Shown here in pieces: positions 33,942 to 46,394 of a DNA stretch of 64,000 nucleotides. A model generated the notes under the pieces. The model was not told where the DNA came from. It saw only the letters and a program-made list of their open reading frames with translations, and did no database searches. The DNA lies in the NCBI GenBank assembly GCA_038380435.1, contig JAWZYU010000025.1, positions 45,702,691-45,766,690 on the forward strand. Reading direction: 5' to 3'. Numbering within the stretch: the first letter of the stretch is position 1; the number at the start of each line of letters is the position of its first letter. The position numbers were made by a program, and so were the translations under genes. The stretch is from Ryuthela nishihirai. Lineage: Eukaryota; Arthropoda; Arachnida; Araneae; Heptathelidae.

Positions 33942-34486
33942 TATATATATATTTTTTAAGTTTATATTCAATAGTTTTAAAAGATTTTATCCCCCTCAAT
34001 ATATTGGCAGTGCCACTCTGACAATATAGACATTTGATTTTTACCCTTGATTCACAAATCTTACTGCAATTAGCCAAGATTGCTAAATTTCAACCAAAGA
34101 AAAAAATTCATGATGTTTAGGGGGAAAAAAGGTACCCAAGAAACTTTTTCATTTCATAAATAAGACATATAATCCCATTAATGTGAACAATCTGACTACC
34201 ATGTACAATGTTGGCCCATGTTTAAAAATAACCACACTGAAAAGAATCATTAACCTTTCCAGGATCAAGGGCATCTATAGACATTTTCGTTTTGTAGAAC
34301 ACGTGAAATTTCAATATTTTTTTCAATTGCCATTTGAAAATTTACTTACATGTATCTTTTAAAAATATGCAATTCATGTTTGAAAAATAATATTTCCTTT
34401 TTTCATTTGATGCACATTTTATTAAACTACAATAGAAATAATTCGATAAAGCCATCTCAATATTACATTTTAGAAGTGCTATATGG

Positions 34487-37400
34487 CCTGTAAATGGTAG
34501 CTAAGTAATCACTGGAAGGAGAGCTATGCACCAATCCACTGTGATGATGCATAGTACAAGCCAGGCCTAGCACCTAATATCTGACCCCGCTTTCTCGTGG
34601 TGCAGGCTGTTAGTACCTTTCAAAAGAGATCCTCTCTTGTGGAAGTGAATGGAAGAGGAGTGCTGCCAGATCAGTGTGGCCTACTGACCTGGCAGCTATG
34701 GCTACATTTTTTTTCTACCCTGCTGAGGAGTGGTAAACCACACAGGGTCATAGTGCTGACCATATAAACCTACTGGACTAGACAGCTTGATTATGGATCC
34801 TGAATTTACTGCACTGGAGGTTTCTATCGAGGGACAATCTTCCACTTCTGTTCGTGGGCTGACAGCCTAAAGTGAATAGATTTACAAGATATGTTTATCA
34901 GCTTGTGGATAATCCTGAGCAGAGGTCATCACAGGCACCTGAACTCTTTGCTTCTACTGGCATCATCAAATTCTACATTGGAGGAAGTCTTCCAGTTTAG
35001 ATGGTTTCAGCCTTTAGTGGTGGGAGAACAGGTTTTTGCCCCATGTCTGCAATTAGGAGGCTGCTTGATATTGTTGGCATTCCCTCTCTCAATAAACATA
35101 GTTTCTTTAAACATCCCAATAACCATTTTCTCTACACAGGTAGTTTGAATATGAGGATTGTGCACTCACACAAGAATTCCATTATAATTTAGATATTTTT
35201 GGCTTGCAAGAGACCAGATGGACAGATAAAGGTCAGATTCTTAAAAATAATCTTAAATTTCTCTTTTCAGGAAGGGAAGATAATAAGCATCACCAAGGCG
35301 TGGGTCTGCTTCTCAGCAGACATGCTAGTGATGCTCTTTTAAGATATGAGTGCATTGCATGAAAGGTTTCTTACAGCAAAACTTTAGACAAGCATTAAAG
35401 ACTTGAATGTTATCTGCTGTTATGTCTCCACTGAGGATGCCAATGATGATTAGAAGGATAGGTTTTACGCACAACTTCAGGATATTTTGAATTCTGTCAA
35501 GAAAGGAGATATTACCCTTGTTCTAGGTGACTTCAATGCCAAATTTGGTACTGACTCTGACCTTTTGGGAGGGGTGATAGGCCCTTTTGGTATTGGTAGC
35601 TCCAATACCAAAAAAAATACTTATTACAAACACCATGACATACATAAGTACACATGGGTTTCATAAGAATATGACTGATTATAAATTAACAGCAAATGGG
35701 CTGGTTCTGTTAGGAATAACAGGTCATATAGGGGAGTTAAAATTGGATCTGACCATTACCTTGTTAAAACTATCTTGCAACCTAAACTAAAAAGTGTTAT
35801 GCCAAGGTTAAAAAATTTACCTTTAATACTGAAGCTCTGAAATACCCGGTTATAGCTAAAGTTTACCATGATAGGTTACTTGGTCATTATGGCTGTTATG
35901 GTTTGCTTACTACTGAAGTTGAGGAAGAATGGGACTGTTTTAAACAGGCGTTTTTGGAAACTAACAGTACTCTTTTAGGAAAAAAGGTGCAGAGGAGGAA
36001 GAATTATTTGAGTGATAAGGCACTTGAGCTTATTTTAGAAATAAAGAACTGTAGGAATGTCCTTAGTTAATACCCTATTAGTCCTAATAGAAAGCATTAC
36101 AGAGAGCATAATAAACACGTAAAGGATCAGTTAGCTGGTGATAAGAATCTTTCGCTTTGCTGGCAAAGCTGAGGAAGCAGTTAGACAGCACAACAGCAGA
36201 GAGCTGTACCAGATAGTTAATATTTTGTGTGTTAGAAAAGAGATAGGTACACAGGGATTGAAGGATAAACAAGGTAAGGTTATAGAAGTTGAGGATTCTG
36301 TCATGGTTAGGTGGGCTGAGCATTTCAGTGATATTCTAAATTATGTGGTTAGTTCTACTCCCATTGTTTTTAATGATGAAAGATGCATTACTGGCATTAA
36401 TGTTGGCCCTATAACACAATCTGAAATTAGGTTCGCTATTTCTAAACTTAAACTACATAAATCCCAAGGGGTAGATGAATTTACTATGGAAATGCTTGAG
36501 CTGGTAATGTTTCAGTTACCACTTGGATGACTGAAATTTTGATTATCTTTTATGATAAAATAATAGATAAATAATGTTCCAAAGCATTTTATCAGAGCTA
36601 CTATTATCCCTATTTTCAAAAAAGGTGATCGCAGTTTTTTTGTTAACTATAGGGGTATCAGCCTACTCTCTGTCCCAAGTAAAAATTCTTTCCATGACTG
36701 TGCTTAATAGAATTAAGAATCAGGTTGACAGGCAATTGAATGATGAGCAATATGGATTCAGAAGTGGTAGGGGATGTGTAGATCAGATACTTTCACTTAG
36801 GCAGATTCTTGAGAAATGTTTAGAGTTTCAGAAACCTTTGGTTGCTAGCTTTGTTGATTTCAAAAAGGCTTTCAACTCTGTTGATAGTCAAAATTTGTGG
36901 TTGAATGTGAGATCATACGACATACCAGACAAGTTAATTAACATAATGATAAAAAATAAATAAAAATAAATACCCCCTCAAGAGCTGCTTGCCACAGAGG
37001 TCTGACAGGAGTCTGTCATATTATATGCCATAGTAGAAGGTCTGTATGGATGGCAGGACCTCAGCAGAAAAACAACACATACATCCATGCCTCAACCTGG
37101 GGCTCAAACCCAGGTCCCTTAAATCAGTATTCAAGCGTGTTAACCACTCGGCCATGGGATGGCTTAACATAGTGATACCTCTCTATAATAACACTGAGTC
37201 GTGTGTGAGTTGGTAAGGCTTATAGCAATTGGTTTAGCATTACTTCTGGTGTTTGACAAGGGTGCATTTTGTCTCCTTTTCTCTTAAATTTGGTTATTGA
37301 TTATGTTATGCGAAATTCACTGCAAGAGAAAGATTTTGGACTTAAATGGTGTGGAGATACGAAAATTTATTTAGATTATGCTGATGATTTAGCCCTTTTG

Positions 37401-38145
37401 GCAAATGATGTTGATGAGATGAACTCTTTCATTCGAGCTGTTGATGAGACTGGTAATAGAGTAGGTTAAGTTATAAACAGAGAAAAATAAAGTAATGAAA
37501 TTGTTCAGGCAGGTTGTGATTCAGTTCATCTGAATGGTTGAGGTGTCACAGTTTAATTATCTTGGAGAGCTATGTAACAGATACTGGTGATGTGCAGCAT
37601 GAGATTAACAGACAAATAGGGATTGCTGCCGGGACTTTTAAGAATCTATGGAGAGTGTGGCACCTAAAGACTAAGTATTACACTGTATAATAGTTTGGTT
37701 CTTTCTAGGGTTAGTTATGGTAGTTAAACTTGGACACTTTGTAAACATGATAATAGGAAACTAGATGCTTTTGATTCTAGATGCTTACGTAATATCTTGG
37801 GTATTAAGTGGTTTAACTTTGTAACTAATGATGAGGTTAGGCATAGGAGTCTGCAACCTCCTTTAAGCAGCATATTGTGCAGAGAGTGACTCTGCTGGTT
37901 TGGCCGTGTTGCCTGTATGGATAATCATAGATTGTCGAATAGGGTTATGAACAGTGTGCCTAAAGGTCTCAGAAAGAGAGGGAGACCTAGGATGCATTGG
38001 GCAGACAATGTCAAACAGGACCTTGTTAAAACTGGTGTGCAGTGGCCAGATGCAGCAGATATAGCTCAGAGAGATATGCTTGGAGAACTAAATTGCACTG
38101 TCTGGTTGGACCTCTGTAGCCCATGGCTGCTTGAGGATGATGATG
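34487..38145 (+). mobile_element. RTE-like LINE copy H, full length but decayed
   Basis: The LINE starts at the shared 5' end (TGTAAATGGTAGCTA) and ends at GGATGATGATG. ATATGG (34481-34486 and 38146-38151) is its target duplication in the TTAA element. The endonuclease (35160-35790) and reverse transcriptase (36400-37470, with YADDLALLA near 37378) are present with many frameshifts. A lesion near 36498-36580 (EMLELVMFQLPLG, then a stop, plus an insertion containing AATAATAGATAAATAATG) is shared with copy I. A Ser/Leu-tRNA SINE lies at 36956-37163. Confidence 0.92.
36956..37163 (-). mobile_element. Ser/Leu-tRNA-derived SINE, copy 4
   Basis: It is inserted in the reverse transcriptase region of LINE H. 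The flanks TTAACATAATGATA and TTAACATAGTGATA are the target duplication. On minus the head is CCATGGCCGAGTGGTTAACA. The A-rich AAATAAATAAAAATAAATA at the left is its tail. Confidence 0.9.
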
Positions 38146-38402
38146 ATATGGTATTGCCAAATTGTTTGTTAACATTACCCTGTATTGAAGCAATCACCTG
38201 ATTTAAGCTCACAAGTTTGATTTTAACTATTATCAACACATTTTTCCTAAAATTTTCAAAAAACCAAAAAATTAACACAAAACTGCTATTTTTAAAAATG
38301 GAAGATTTGGAATAATTATCAAATATGTACCTAATTTTCTGGTATACCATTGTAAAAAGTGTTATTAAAATTAATATGTTACTACAATGTTCATATTTTT
38401 TA

Positions 38403-38611
38403 AAAAAAAATAAATAAATACCCCCTCAAGCAGCTGCTTGCCACAGAGGTCTGACAGGAGCCTGTCAGTTTATATGCCACAGTAGGAGATCTGAGAGGAT
38501 AGCAGGACCTCAGCAGAAAAACGACACACACATCCATGCCTAATTCCGGGGCTCGAACCCAGGTCCCTTAGCTCAGTAGCCAAGCGTGCTAACCACTCGG
38601 CCACGGGACGG
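38403..38611 (-). mobile_element. Ser/Leu-tRNA-derived SINE, copy 5
   Basis: This is the best-kept copy. On minus: CCGTGGCCGAGTGGTTAGCA, B box GGGTTCGAGCCCC, end AGCAGCTGCTTGAGGGGGTA and a (TTTA)n tail. TTCATATTTTTTA flanks both sides. Confidence 0.93.
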
Positions 38612-39061
38612 CTTCATATTTTTTACTTCAATAAAATTCAGAATTCAATTCTCTTCAATTTGGTATATAACATGACCTATTTCTGCTGATTAGTTATTTA
38701 TTAAAAATATTCTAAAGTTGACTTGTTTATTGGACTCTGTAATAATCCTGGACTTTTCTCAAAATATGGTACAGAGAAAAAAATTTAGGAAATGAAAGAA
38801 ATGTTTACTTTAAACAAGAAAATTATTTTTTTTGTTATTCAGAAATAAATAGCCTTTCTATTCATGTGCATTATAATCATTTCTGTGTATTAGTGTTTAT
38901 AAATAAAGTTTTATTTGTTTTGCCACATACAATATTTTACTATGACTTTAAAAACAGTCCTATTAAAATAAAACTAGTTGTCTTTTTTGTAAAATATTTT
39001 ATTTTCCAGAAAATTCAGAATTAAATGCTATTTAATTTGGCATAAAACATGCGATGATTTG

Positions 39062-39283
39062 TTTCATTAGTTAATAATAAAAATAATAAATACCCTCTTT
39101 AGCAGCTGTTTGCCACAGAGGTCTGACAGGAGCCTGTCAGTTTATATGCCAAAGTAGATTATCTGAGAGGTTGGCAGGACCTCAGTACAAAAATGACACA
39201 TACATTCATGCCTTACCTGGGGCTCGAACCCAGGTCCCTTAGATCAGAAGCCAAGCACACTAACCACTTGGCCACAGGACGGC
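39062..39283 (-). mobile_element. Ser/Leu-tRNA-derived SINE, copy 6
   Basis: TCATTAGTTA occurs on both sides as target duplication. The head (CTGTGGCCAAGTGGTTAGTG on minus) and B box (GGGTTCGAGCCCC) are clear. The tail is an AATAA-type repeat at 39067-39100. Confidence 0.9.
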
Positions 39284-39527
39284 TCATTAGTTATTTGGCA
39301 AAAAATTTCTAGTGATAATTTTTTTTTGGCTGATCTTAGCGTCATAGCTGGGCCTCTGGTTGTAAATCAGTTTTTCAAGTGGGCCCCTGGAAGTGTTAAT
39401 GCCCAATGTACCGGATAAAGTTCTCCATTCCTAGTGTACCTTTTCAGAATTAAGAGGACATTATCTCTTAATCACCAGTACATAATGGTTGGAATTCATT
39501 TTTGATTTCTGATTGGGAAACAGCTGT

Positions 39528-42500
39528 TATCATCATCATCATCCTCAAGCAGCCATGGGCTATGGAGGTCCAACCAGACCACACAGTTTAATTCTCCAAG
39601 CATATCTGTCCTGAGCTACATCTGCTGCATCTGGCCACTGCAAACCAATTCTAACAAGGTCCAGTTTGACATTGTGTGCCCACCGCATCCTAGGTCTCCC
39701 CCTCTTTCTGAGGCCTTTAGGCACACTGTTCATAACCCTATTCGCCAATCTATAATTATCCATAAGGGCAACATGGCAAAACTAACGGAGTCTCTCTCTG
39801 CACAATATGCTGCTTAAAGGAGGTTGCAGACTCCTTTGCCTAACCTCATCATTAGTTACAAAGTTAAACCACCTAATACCCAAGAAACTACGTAAGCATC
39901 TAGAATCAAAAGCATCTAGTTTCCTGTTATCTTGTTTACACAGTGTCCAAGTTTCACTACCATAACTAACCCTAGAAAGAACCAAACTATTATACAGTTT
40001 AATTTTAGTCTTTAGGTGTATACGCCTATTTCTCCAAAATCTCCATAGATTCTTAAAAGTACCGGCAGCAATCCCTATTCATCTGTTTATCTCATGCTGC
40101 ACATCACCAGTATTGGTTACGTAGCTCCCAAAATAATTAAACTGTGACACCTGCTCAAGACTGCAACCATTCAGATTAACTGAATCGCAGCCTGCCCGAC
40201 CAATTTTCATCACTTTAGTTTTCTGTTTATAACCAAACCTACTCTACTACCAGTCTCATCAACAGCTCGAATGAAAGAGTTAATCTCATCAACATCATTT
40301 GCGAAAAGGGCTAAACCATCAGCATAATCTAAATCAGAAATTTTCATATCTCCAGATCATTTAAGGCCAAAATCTTTCCTTTGAAGTGAATTTCGCATTA
40401 ACATAATCAATAACCAAACTAAAGAGAAAAGGAGACAAAATGCACCCTTGTCGGACACCAGAAGTAATGCTAAACAAATTGCTACAAGCCTTACCAACTC
40501 TCACACAGGACTCAGTGATATTATAGAGAGCTTTCATTATGTTAACTAACTTGTCAGGTATACCATATGATCTCACAATCAACCACAAATTAGGATGATC
40601 AACAGAGTCGAAAGGCTTTTTGAAATCAACAAAGCTAGCAACCAAAGGTTTCTGAAACTCTAAACATTTCTCAAGAATCTGCCTAAGTGAAAATATCTGA
40701 TCCACACATCCCTTACCACTTCTGAATCCACATTGCTCTTCACGCAATTGACTGTCAACCAGATTCTTAATTCTATTAAGCACAATCATGGAAAGAACTT
40801 TACCTGGAACAGAGAGTAGACTGATACCCCTATAGTTATCACAAGAACTGTGATCACCTTTTTTGAAAATAGGGATAATAATAGCTCTGATAAAATGCCC
40901 TTGGAACATTATTTATCTGTTATTTTATCATAAAAGATAATCAAAATTTCAGTCATCCAAGTGGTAACTGAAACATTACCAGCTCAAGCATTTCTGTAGT
41001 AAATTCATCTACCCCTTGGGATTTATGTAGTTTAAGTTTAGAAATAGCCAAAATAACTTCAGATTGTGTTATAGGGCCAACATTAAAGCCACTAATGCAT
41101 CTATCATCATTGCAAACAATGGGAGTAGAACTAACCACATTGTTTAGAACATCACTAAAATGCTCAACCCACCTAGCCATGACAGAATCCTCACCTTCTA
41201 TAATCTTACCTTGTTTATCTTTCAATCCATGTATACCTATCCATTTTCTACCACACAAAACCTTAACTGTCTGGTACAGCTCTCTGCTGTTGTGCTGTCT
41301 AACTGCTTCCTTGGCTTTGTCAGTCAAGCCATCAAGCCAAAGATTCTTATCAGCAGCTAACTGATCCTTTACACATTTATTAAGCTCTCTGTAATGCTTT
41401 CTATTAGGGCTAGTAGGGTATTGATTAAGGACATTATTGCAGTTCTTTCTTTCCGAAATGAGCTCAAGTGCCATATCACTCAGATAATTCTGCCTACTCT
41501 GCTCCTTTTTTCCTAAAAGAGTACTGTTTGTTTCCAAAAAAGACTATTTAAAATGGCTCCATTCTTCCTCAACTTCAGTATTAAGCAAACCATGATTGTC
41601 ATAATGACTAAATAACATATCATGGTAAGCCTCAGCTGTAGCTGGGTCTTTCAGAGTTTCAGTATTAAAGATATATTTTTTAACCCTAGCACAACACTTT
41701 TTAAGTTTAAGTTGCAAGATACTTTTAACAAGGTAATGGTCAGATCCAATTTCAGCTCCCCTATATGCCCTGGTATTTCTAACAGAACTAGCCCATTTGC
41801 TGTTAATTAATATATAACCAATCATATTTCTATGCAGCCCATCAGGTGAAACCCATGTGTATTTATGTATGTTGCGGTGTTTGTAATATGTGTTAGTTAT
41901 TCTGAAACCATAGAGTTTACTTACCTGTAGGAGACATTGCCCATTGCAGCTACTAATACCAAAAGGGCCTATCACCCCTCTCCAAAGGTCAGAGTCAGTA
42001 CCAACTTTGGCATTGAAGTCACCTAGAACAAGGGTAATATCTCCTTTCTTGACAGAATTCAAAATATCCTGAAGTTGTCCGTAAAACCCATCCTTTTCAT
42101 CCTCATCGGCATCCTCAGTGGGGGCATAACAGCAGGTAACATTCAAGTCTTTAATGCTTGTCTGAAATTTTGCTGTAAGAAACCTTTCATTAATGCACTC
42201 ATATCCTAGAAGAGCATCACTAGCATGTCTGCTGAGCAGCAGACCCACGCCTTGGTGATGCTTTCCATCTTCCCTCCCTGAAAACAGAAATTAAAAGTTA
42301 TTTTTAAGTATCTCACCTTTACCTATCGATCTGGTCTCTTGCAAGCCTAGAATATCTAGGTTATAGCGCTGGAATTCCTGCGTCAGGACATCAAGAGAAT
42401 AATCTCTATGTCTCACGTTCCTGTAGAGAGAAAATGATTAGTAGGATTTTTAAAGAAATTAGGTTTATTGAGATTGGTAGGGCCAACAATATCAAACAGC

Positions 42501-42866
42501 CCCCAGATCGCAGGCATGGGGCAAAGACCTGTTCCTCCTCCACTAAAGGCTGAAGTCACTGATGCTGGTAGGAACTTCAGGAATCACCTTTTCAAGTAGA
42601 CTTTTTCAAGAGCCATATGGCCTGCCTGAGACACGTTACTCCAGTTTAGGCTTGACGATGCTCAACTAGCTAAGCAATGTTCAGGTACCTGTGATGGCCT
42701 CTGATTAGGATTATCCACCAGCTGATATAAGGTATCCCATGCCTCTGTTCACTTAGGGCTGGCAACCCAGAAGCAAACAGAAAACCCAGCGGCAGATTCT
42801 CCCTCAACAGAGTCCCACCAGTGCAGCAAGTCCAGGATCCATAAACAAGCTCAAATCCATAAACAG
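39528..42866 (-). mobile_element. RTE-like LINE copy I, nearly full length, decayed
   Basis: The 3' end (ATCATCATCATCATCCTCAA on plus) is at 39528. Reading blocks on minus are the endonuclease 42248-41544 (YAPTEDADEDEKDGF, VLGDFNAKVGTDSD, SDHYLVKS), the linker 41537-40953, the reverse transcriptase 40909-40361 (FVDFKKPFDSVD with Ala to Pro in motif A, GVRQGCILSPFLF) and C-terminal blocks 39985-39560. The stop after EMLELVMFQLPLG is the same lesion as in copy H. The 5' leader is truncated near 42866. Confidence 0.92.
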
Positions 42867-45011
42867 GAAAGGTGTAAAAATAAGATCAAGAAATCTGCAA
42901 AAATCAGATTGCAAAGAATTTGATTCTTGTGCAAACTTGTAGCAGAATGGAAAATACATGAAAGCCACCTAATTTGATAATACTCCAGGCAGCATCCTTC
43001 TGTACGAAGCCTTATTAAAAAATTGCCATTAGAAACAAACCTTTATTTAAGCAAATTTCTTTACATCTCAGACATTTCTGGTGTGTTTGGTGGCAGACTC
43101 TGTCACACATACCGAAGTGTCAAATTTAAGATCAAATTGGTGGTGGCAGCAAAAAACTCATCATGGAGTTCTGAAGTGAAACTTTTTTGCTGCTAAGATT
43201 TTGGAATTGAAGACAATGCTACCTATGATGAACTCAGCAAAGTTAGAATATTGACAAAGAGCATTCAAAAGAAATGAAATACATTTGCAAATTGTATCTT
43301 GCAAGAAGAAGGAAGTCAACAACTCCAATTAGCTACCTTGAGAAATGGGCAGACCTGCAATTTACACACTCAGATGCCATATTTCTTTTAACGCAACGCT
43401 TTACATCTTGATGGAACATTGATTACTAGATTTAAAATTACTTCCAAAAAAAAAAATACTAAAATATGCAATTTAAACAAATAAACACATTTCAATATCA
43501 TATTAGAACAAATATCTGCAGTATAAAAAAGGCCCCAAAACTAAATAATACTATTAGAAAAAACAAAAAATATACAAATTATCATAAACAATTTACCACC
43601 TCAAGTACTAATTAATACCATCATAGACAAGCCTAAAATACACTAATTATTGTGAACAATTCACCACTGATCTGCAATAACCAGAACTTAAAAGCACCAT
43701 TAGAGAAAACAAGCATTATCATCAACAATGCAAAGAAATCCACATTATTAAAGAAAACCCAGAATCATTGGAGACAACCATTTTAAGCAGAGCATATCAC
43801 TAAAGAAAAAATCATCCAATTTCCAACTTAATACAATGATAGGGAATATGCATTAACTTAATATCATAAATCATCTCAACTTTTAGCATTTATTTACCTG
43901 AGGCAAAATTTATAACTTTTTGCTACATATATAGCAATTAAATCCAAATTGAATTAAAAATATACATTTATATGTAATACCAAACCCCTTCCCAGAAAAT
44001 AAACTCAAAACTTTCATTTACCTTAAATGGTTAGAATTAAAAAAAAATCAAGAATCAGATGTCACATGAAACATACCAGCACACAATCCAATAAATCATT
44101 CCATATGATGAAAAACTATAGTACTGTACGTTATTTACTTGCATCACTTTACACACTTTACATTCAGTTACCAGTTGTTGCACCATCTAGTGAGTTGAGC
44201 ACCATAAACTGTAGGTGGATCAAGAAATATATTCTACAAATGTGAGAGATATTATTCTTTTCTTCTCAAATATGTCTTTTTGAGCTTCTTAGCTATTACT
44301 CCACCAGCAAAACAATCATTCTTAATATTTATATGTTGAGACATGAGGAAAAAATTAACATTTCTATCTACATCACTGCAATGGTCGTCACTCTTTCGTT
44401 CCAAGATCTGTCAGCAGCTCCAGCATCTGACAGCTACTGTCACAATTCTCTTGTTAAGTGCCCAGTCACATTGGGATCAGGGGCAATGGCTTGGCAGAAA
44501 CTACTGCCAGCCATGCCCCTGTCTGAGTCTCCATTGCTGGTTCTATACATGGATTTCCAGCAGGGTTTTTCCACCGAGCTCCAGGAATAATGGCAGAGAT
44601 CTTTTGCAGATCACAAACTCCAAGATCTAGCTTATTATCAAACCATGACAACCATGCTTCCACAGGAATCAAGAGGAGGAAGTCATACTTGCCCAGCTCT
44701 GCTTGTCATTTGTTTATCATGCATTAATTTCTTCTTCAGGCAGACAATGAATCCAAGTTTCACACTATTTAACCATTAAACACATTTAACAGATTGTCCT
44801 GCTCTTAATCTCAAATTGTCAGTTTATTTTAGCTCCCATGATTTTATATCCAACCTCTTACACTCAGATATCTTTTATCTGATCATTGTTTTTTACCACC
44901 TGTTTTTGCATTTTCATGATATACTGGGCATTTCAATCGACTCTGATTTTATTTCATTGTTATTGTTCATCTTTAGCCCAGATCCTTTACATCTAGATTG
45001 ATTTTACTTTG
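42867..45011. other. Mostly AT-rich stretch; unassigned G+C-richer island at 44390-44700
   Basis: No gene is assigned. 43560-43830 contains degenerate units related to the 23.4-kb family (GCAGAGCATATCACTAAA). 43030-43100 on minus gives a short Cys-rich peptide (CDRVCHQTHQKCLRCKEI) that could be a piggyBac C-terminus but is too short to call. The island at 44390-44700 has open frames on both strands, with no recognised product. Confidence 0.35.
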
Positions 45012-45309
45012 CGTTTCTAGCATTCTTCTACAATTTATTTTTATACTTGTTGTTTGTTGTTTGACCTTTTCACGATGTTTGCTTTTGTGTTGCTATTTTA
45101 AAATCTGGTTTTGAGTTTTCGTGTCTTTTATAATTTTGTCTTTTGTTTGGCACATAATGGCTTCGTTTCTAGCATTCTTCTACAATTTATTTTTATACTT
45201 GTTGTTTGACTTTTTCACGATGTTTGCTTTTGTGTTGCTATTTTAAAATCTGGTTTTGAGTTTTCGTGTCTTTTATAATTTTGTCTTTTGTTTGGCACAT
45301 AATGGCCTC
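45012..45309. repeat. Two-copy tandem duplication of about 150 bp
   Basis: CGTTTCTAGCATTCTTC starts at 45012 and again at 45164, and both copies end CACATAATGGC. The second copy lacks 6 nt of the TTGTTG run. Near-identity implies a recent event. Confidence 0.93.
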
Positions 45310-45370
45310 GGTTGCCACTACACCATAAAACCCCAAACCAACAAGCCACTAGGATAATTTGGTTTACAAC

Positions 45371-46386
45371 CAGGGGCATAGTGAAGGACTATGGTTAGGG
45401 GGGAAGAAATTGAAAATTTTCCAACTCGAAGATCAAATTTTGCCAACTGAGAAATTAATGTCTCTGTCAGGTTTGTACCTAGATTTTCGCTGTGTGTGTG
45501 TGGGGGGGGGGGGGGGTTTGAGGCAATTTTCACAACTCTCCTGCATTTTGCCATATAACTTCCAATTTTACCAACTAACCATAATTTCACCTTCTTTAAT
45601 TTTACAAGCCCAATCCCAATTATCACAACTCGCCTGTATTTTACAAAGTGGATTCAAATTTTGCCAAGAGTATTTGAATTTTACCAACTGCTTTAGATTT
45701 TGCTTGTCCAACTCTACTTAATTTCACAAATCGCCTATATTTTACCAAATAGATTCGAATTTTGCCAACTCCCCTAGATTTTTCCAAGTCTCCTTGATTT
45801 TGCCAACTCGCCACGATTTTACAGAAAATCCAAATTTTTGCATCTCACCTGATTTTTGCCAAATCTCTTAGATTTTGCGATGTTGCCTCAATTTTGCCAA
45901 CACACCATAATTTTACAAAAAAAAAGATAGCAATTTTTACATCTCACCTTAATTTTGTCAACTCCCCACGATTTTGCCAACTCCCCCTAGATTTTGCCAA
46001 CTCACTATAATTTTACAGAAAAAAAAATCCGAATTTTTACATCTCACCTGAATTTTACCAACTCCCCACGATTTTGTCGTCACTCCGAATTTTGCCAACT
46101 TCCCATGATTTTGCCAAGTTGTCCCGATTTTGCCAACTCGCTTGTACTTTATTAAGTGGCTTCGAAGTTTGCCAACTGCTCCAGATTTTGCAGTCTCCAT
46201 TTTCCCAATTGCCTTAGATTTTGACAACTACCCTAGATTTTGCCAAGTTCTATATATTTTGCTAACTCCTCTTAATTTTACGAAAAAGATTACAAATTTT
46301 CACAACTCACCTAGATTTTACGAAGTCGCTTCGAATTACTTTGGGGAGGAGCCTTCCCCCATCCCCCCCCCATTGCTACGCCCCTG
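45371..46386. mobile_element. 1016-bp hAT-type non-autonomous element with a minisatellite interior
   Basis: The termini are CAGGGGCATAGTGAAGG and, inverted, CAGGGGCGTAGCAATGG. The perfect 8-bp duplication TTTACAAC lies at 45363-45370 and 46387-46394. Nearly the whole interior is an array of units of about 20-24 bp built on ATTTTGCCAACTC, alternating with ATTTTACAGAAA- and TTTTTACATCTCACCT-type variants. There is no coding frame. Confidence 0.9.
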
Positions 46387-46394
46387 TTTACAAC

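Larger units (their letters stand above)
34254..39395. mobile_element. TTAA-flanked AT-rich element copy 5, split by one LINE and two SINEs
   Basis: TTAA at 34250-34253 and 39396-39399 brackets the whole stretch. The termini are CCTTTCCAGG at the left and CCCCTGGAAGTG at the right, read forward. Element sequence occurs at 34254-34486, 38146-38402, 38612-39061 and 39284-39395, about 1.06 kb in all, and matches copy 1. Nested inserts make up the rest. Confidence 0.75.

Noticed and set aside
3071..39283. tRNA-like A and B boxes in many places
   Set aside because: They belong to SINE heads: acceptor stems are not closed, and sequence continues into SINE bodies with tails and target duplications. 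They are not functional tRNA genes.
43030..43300. Cys-rich minus-strand peptide suggestive of a piggyBac C-terminus
   Set aside because: Too short and without the neighbouring catalytic block, so not annotated as a gene.
44333..44672. Open frames on both strands in a G+C-richer island
   Set aside because: No recognised motif, no splice sites that fit, and frames on both strands suggest composition rather than coding.
45371..46386. Possible CRISPR-like regular array
   Set aside because: Units are short, contiguous and degenerate without unique spacers, and hAT-type ends enclose it. It is a minisatellite.
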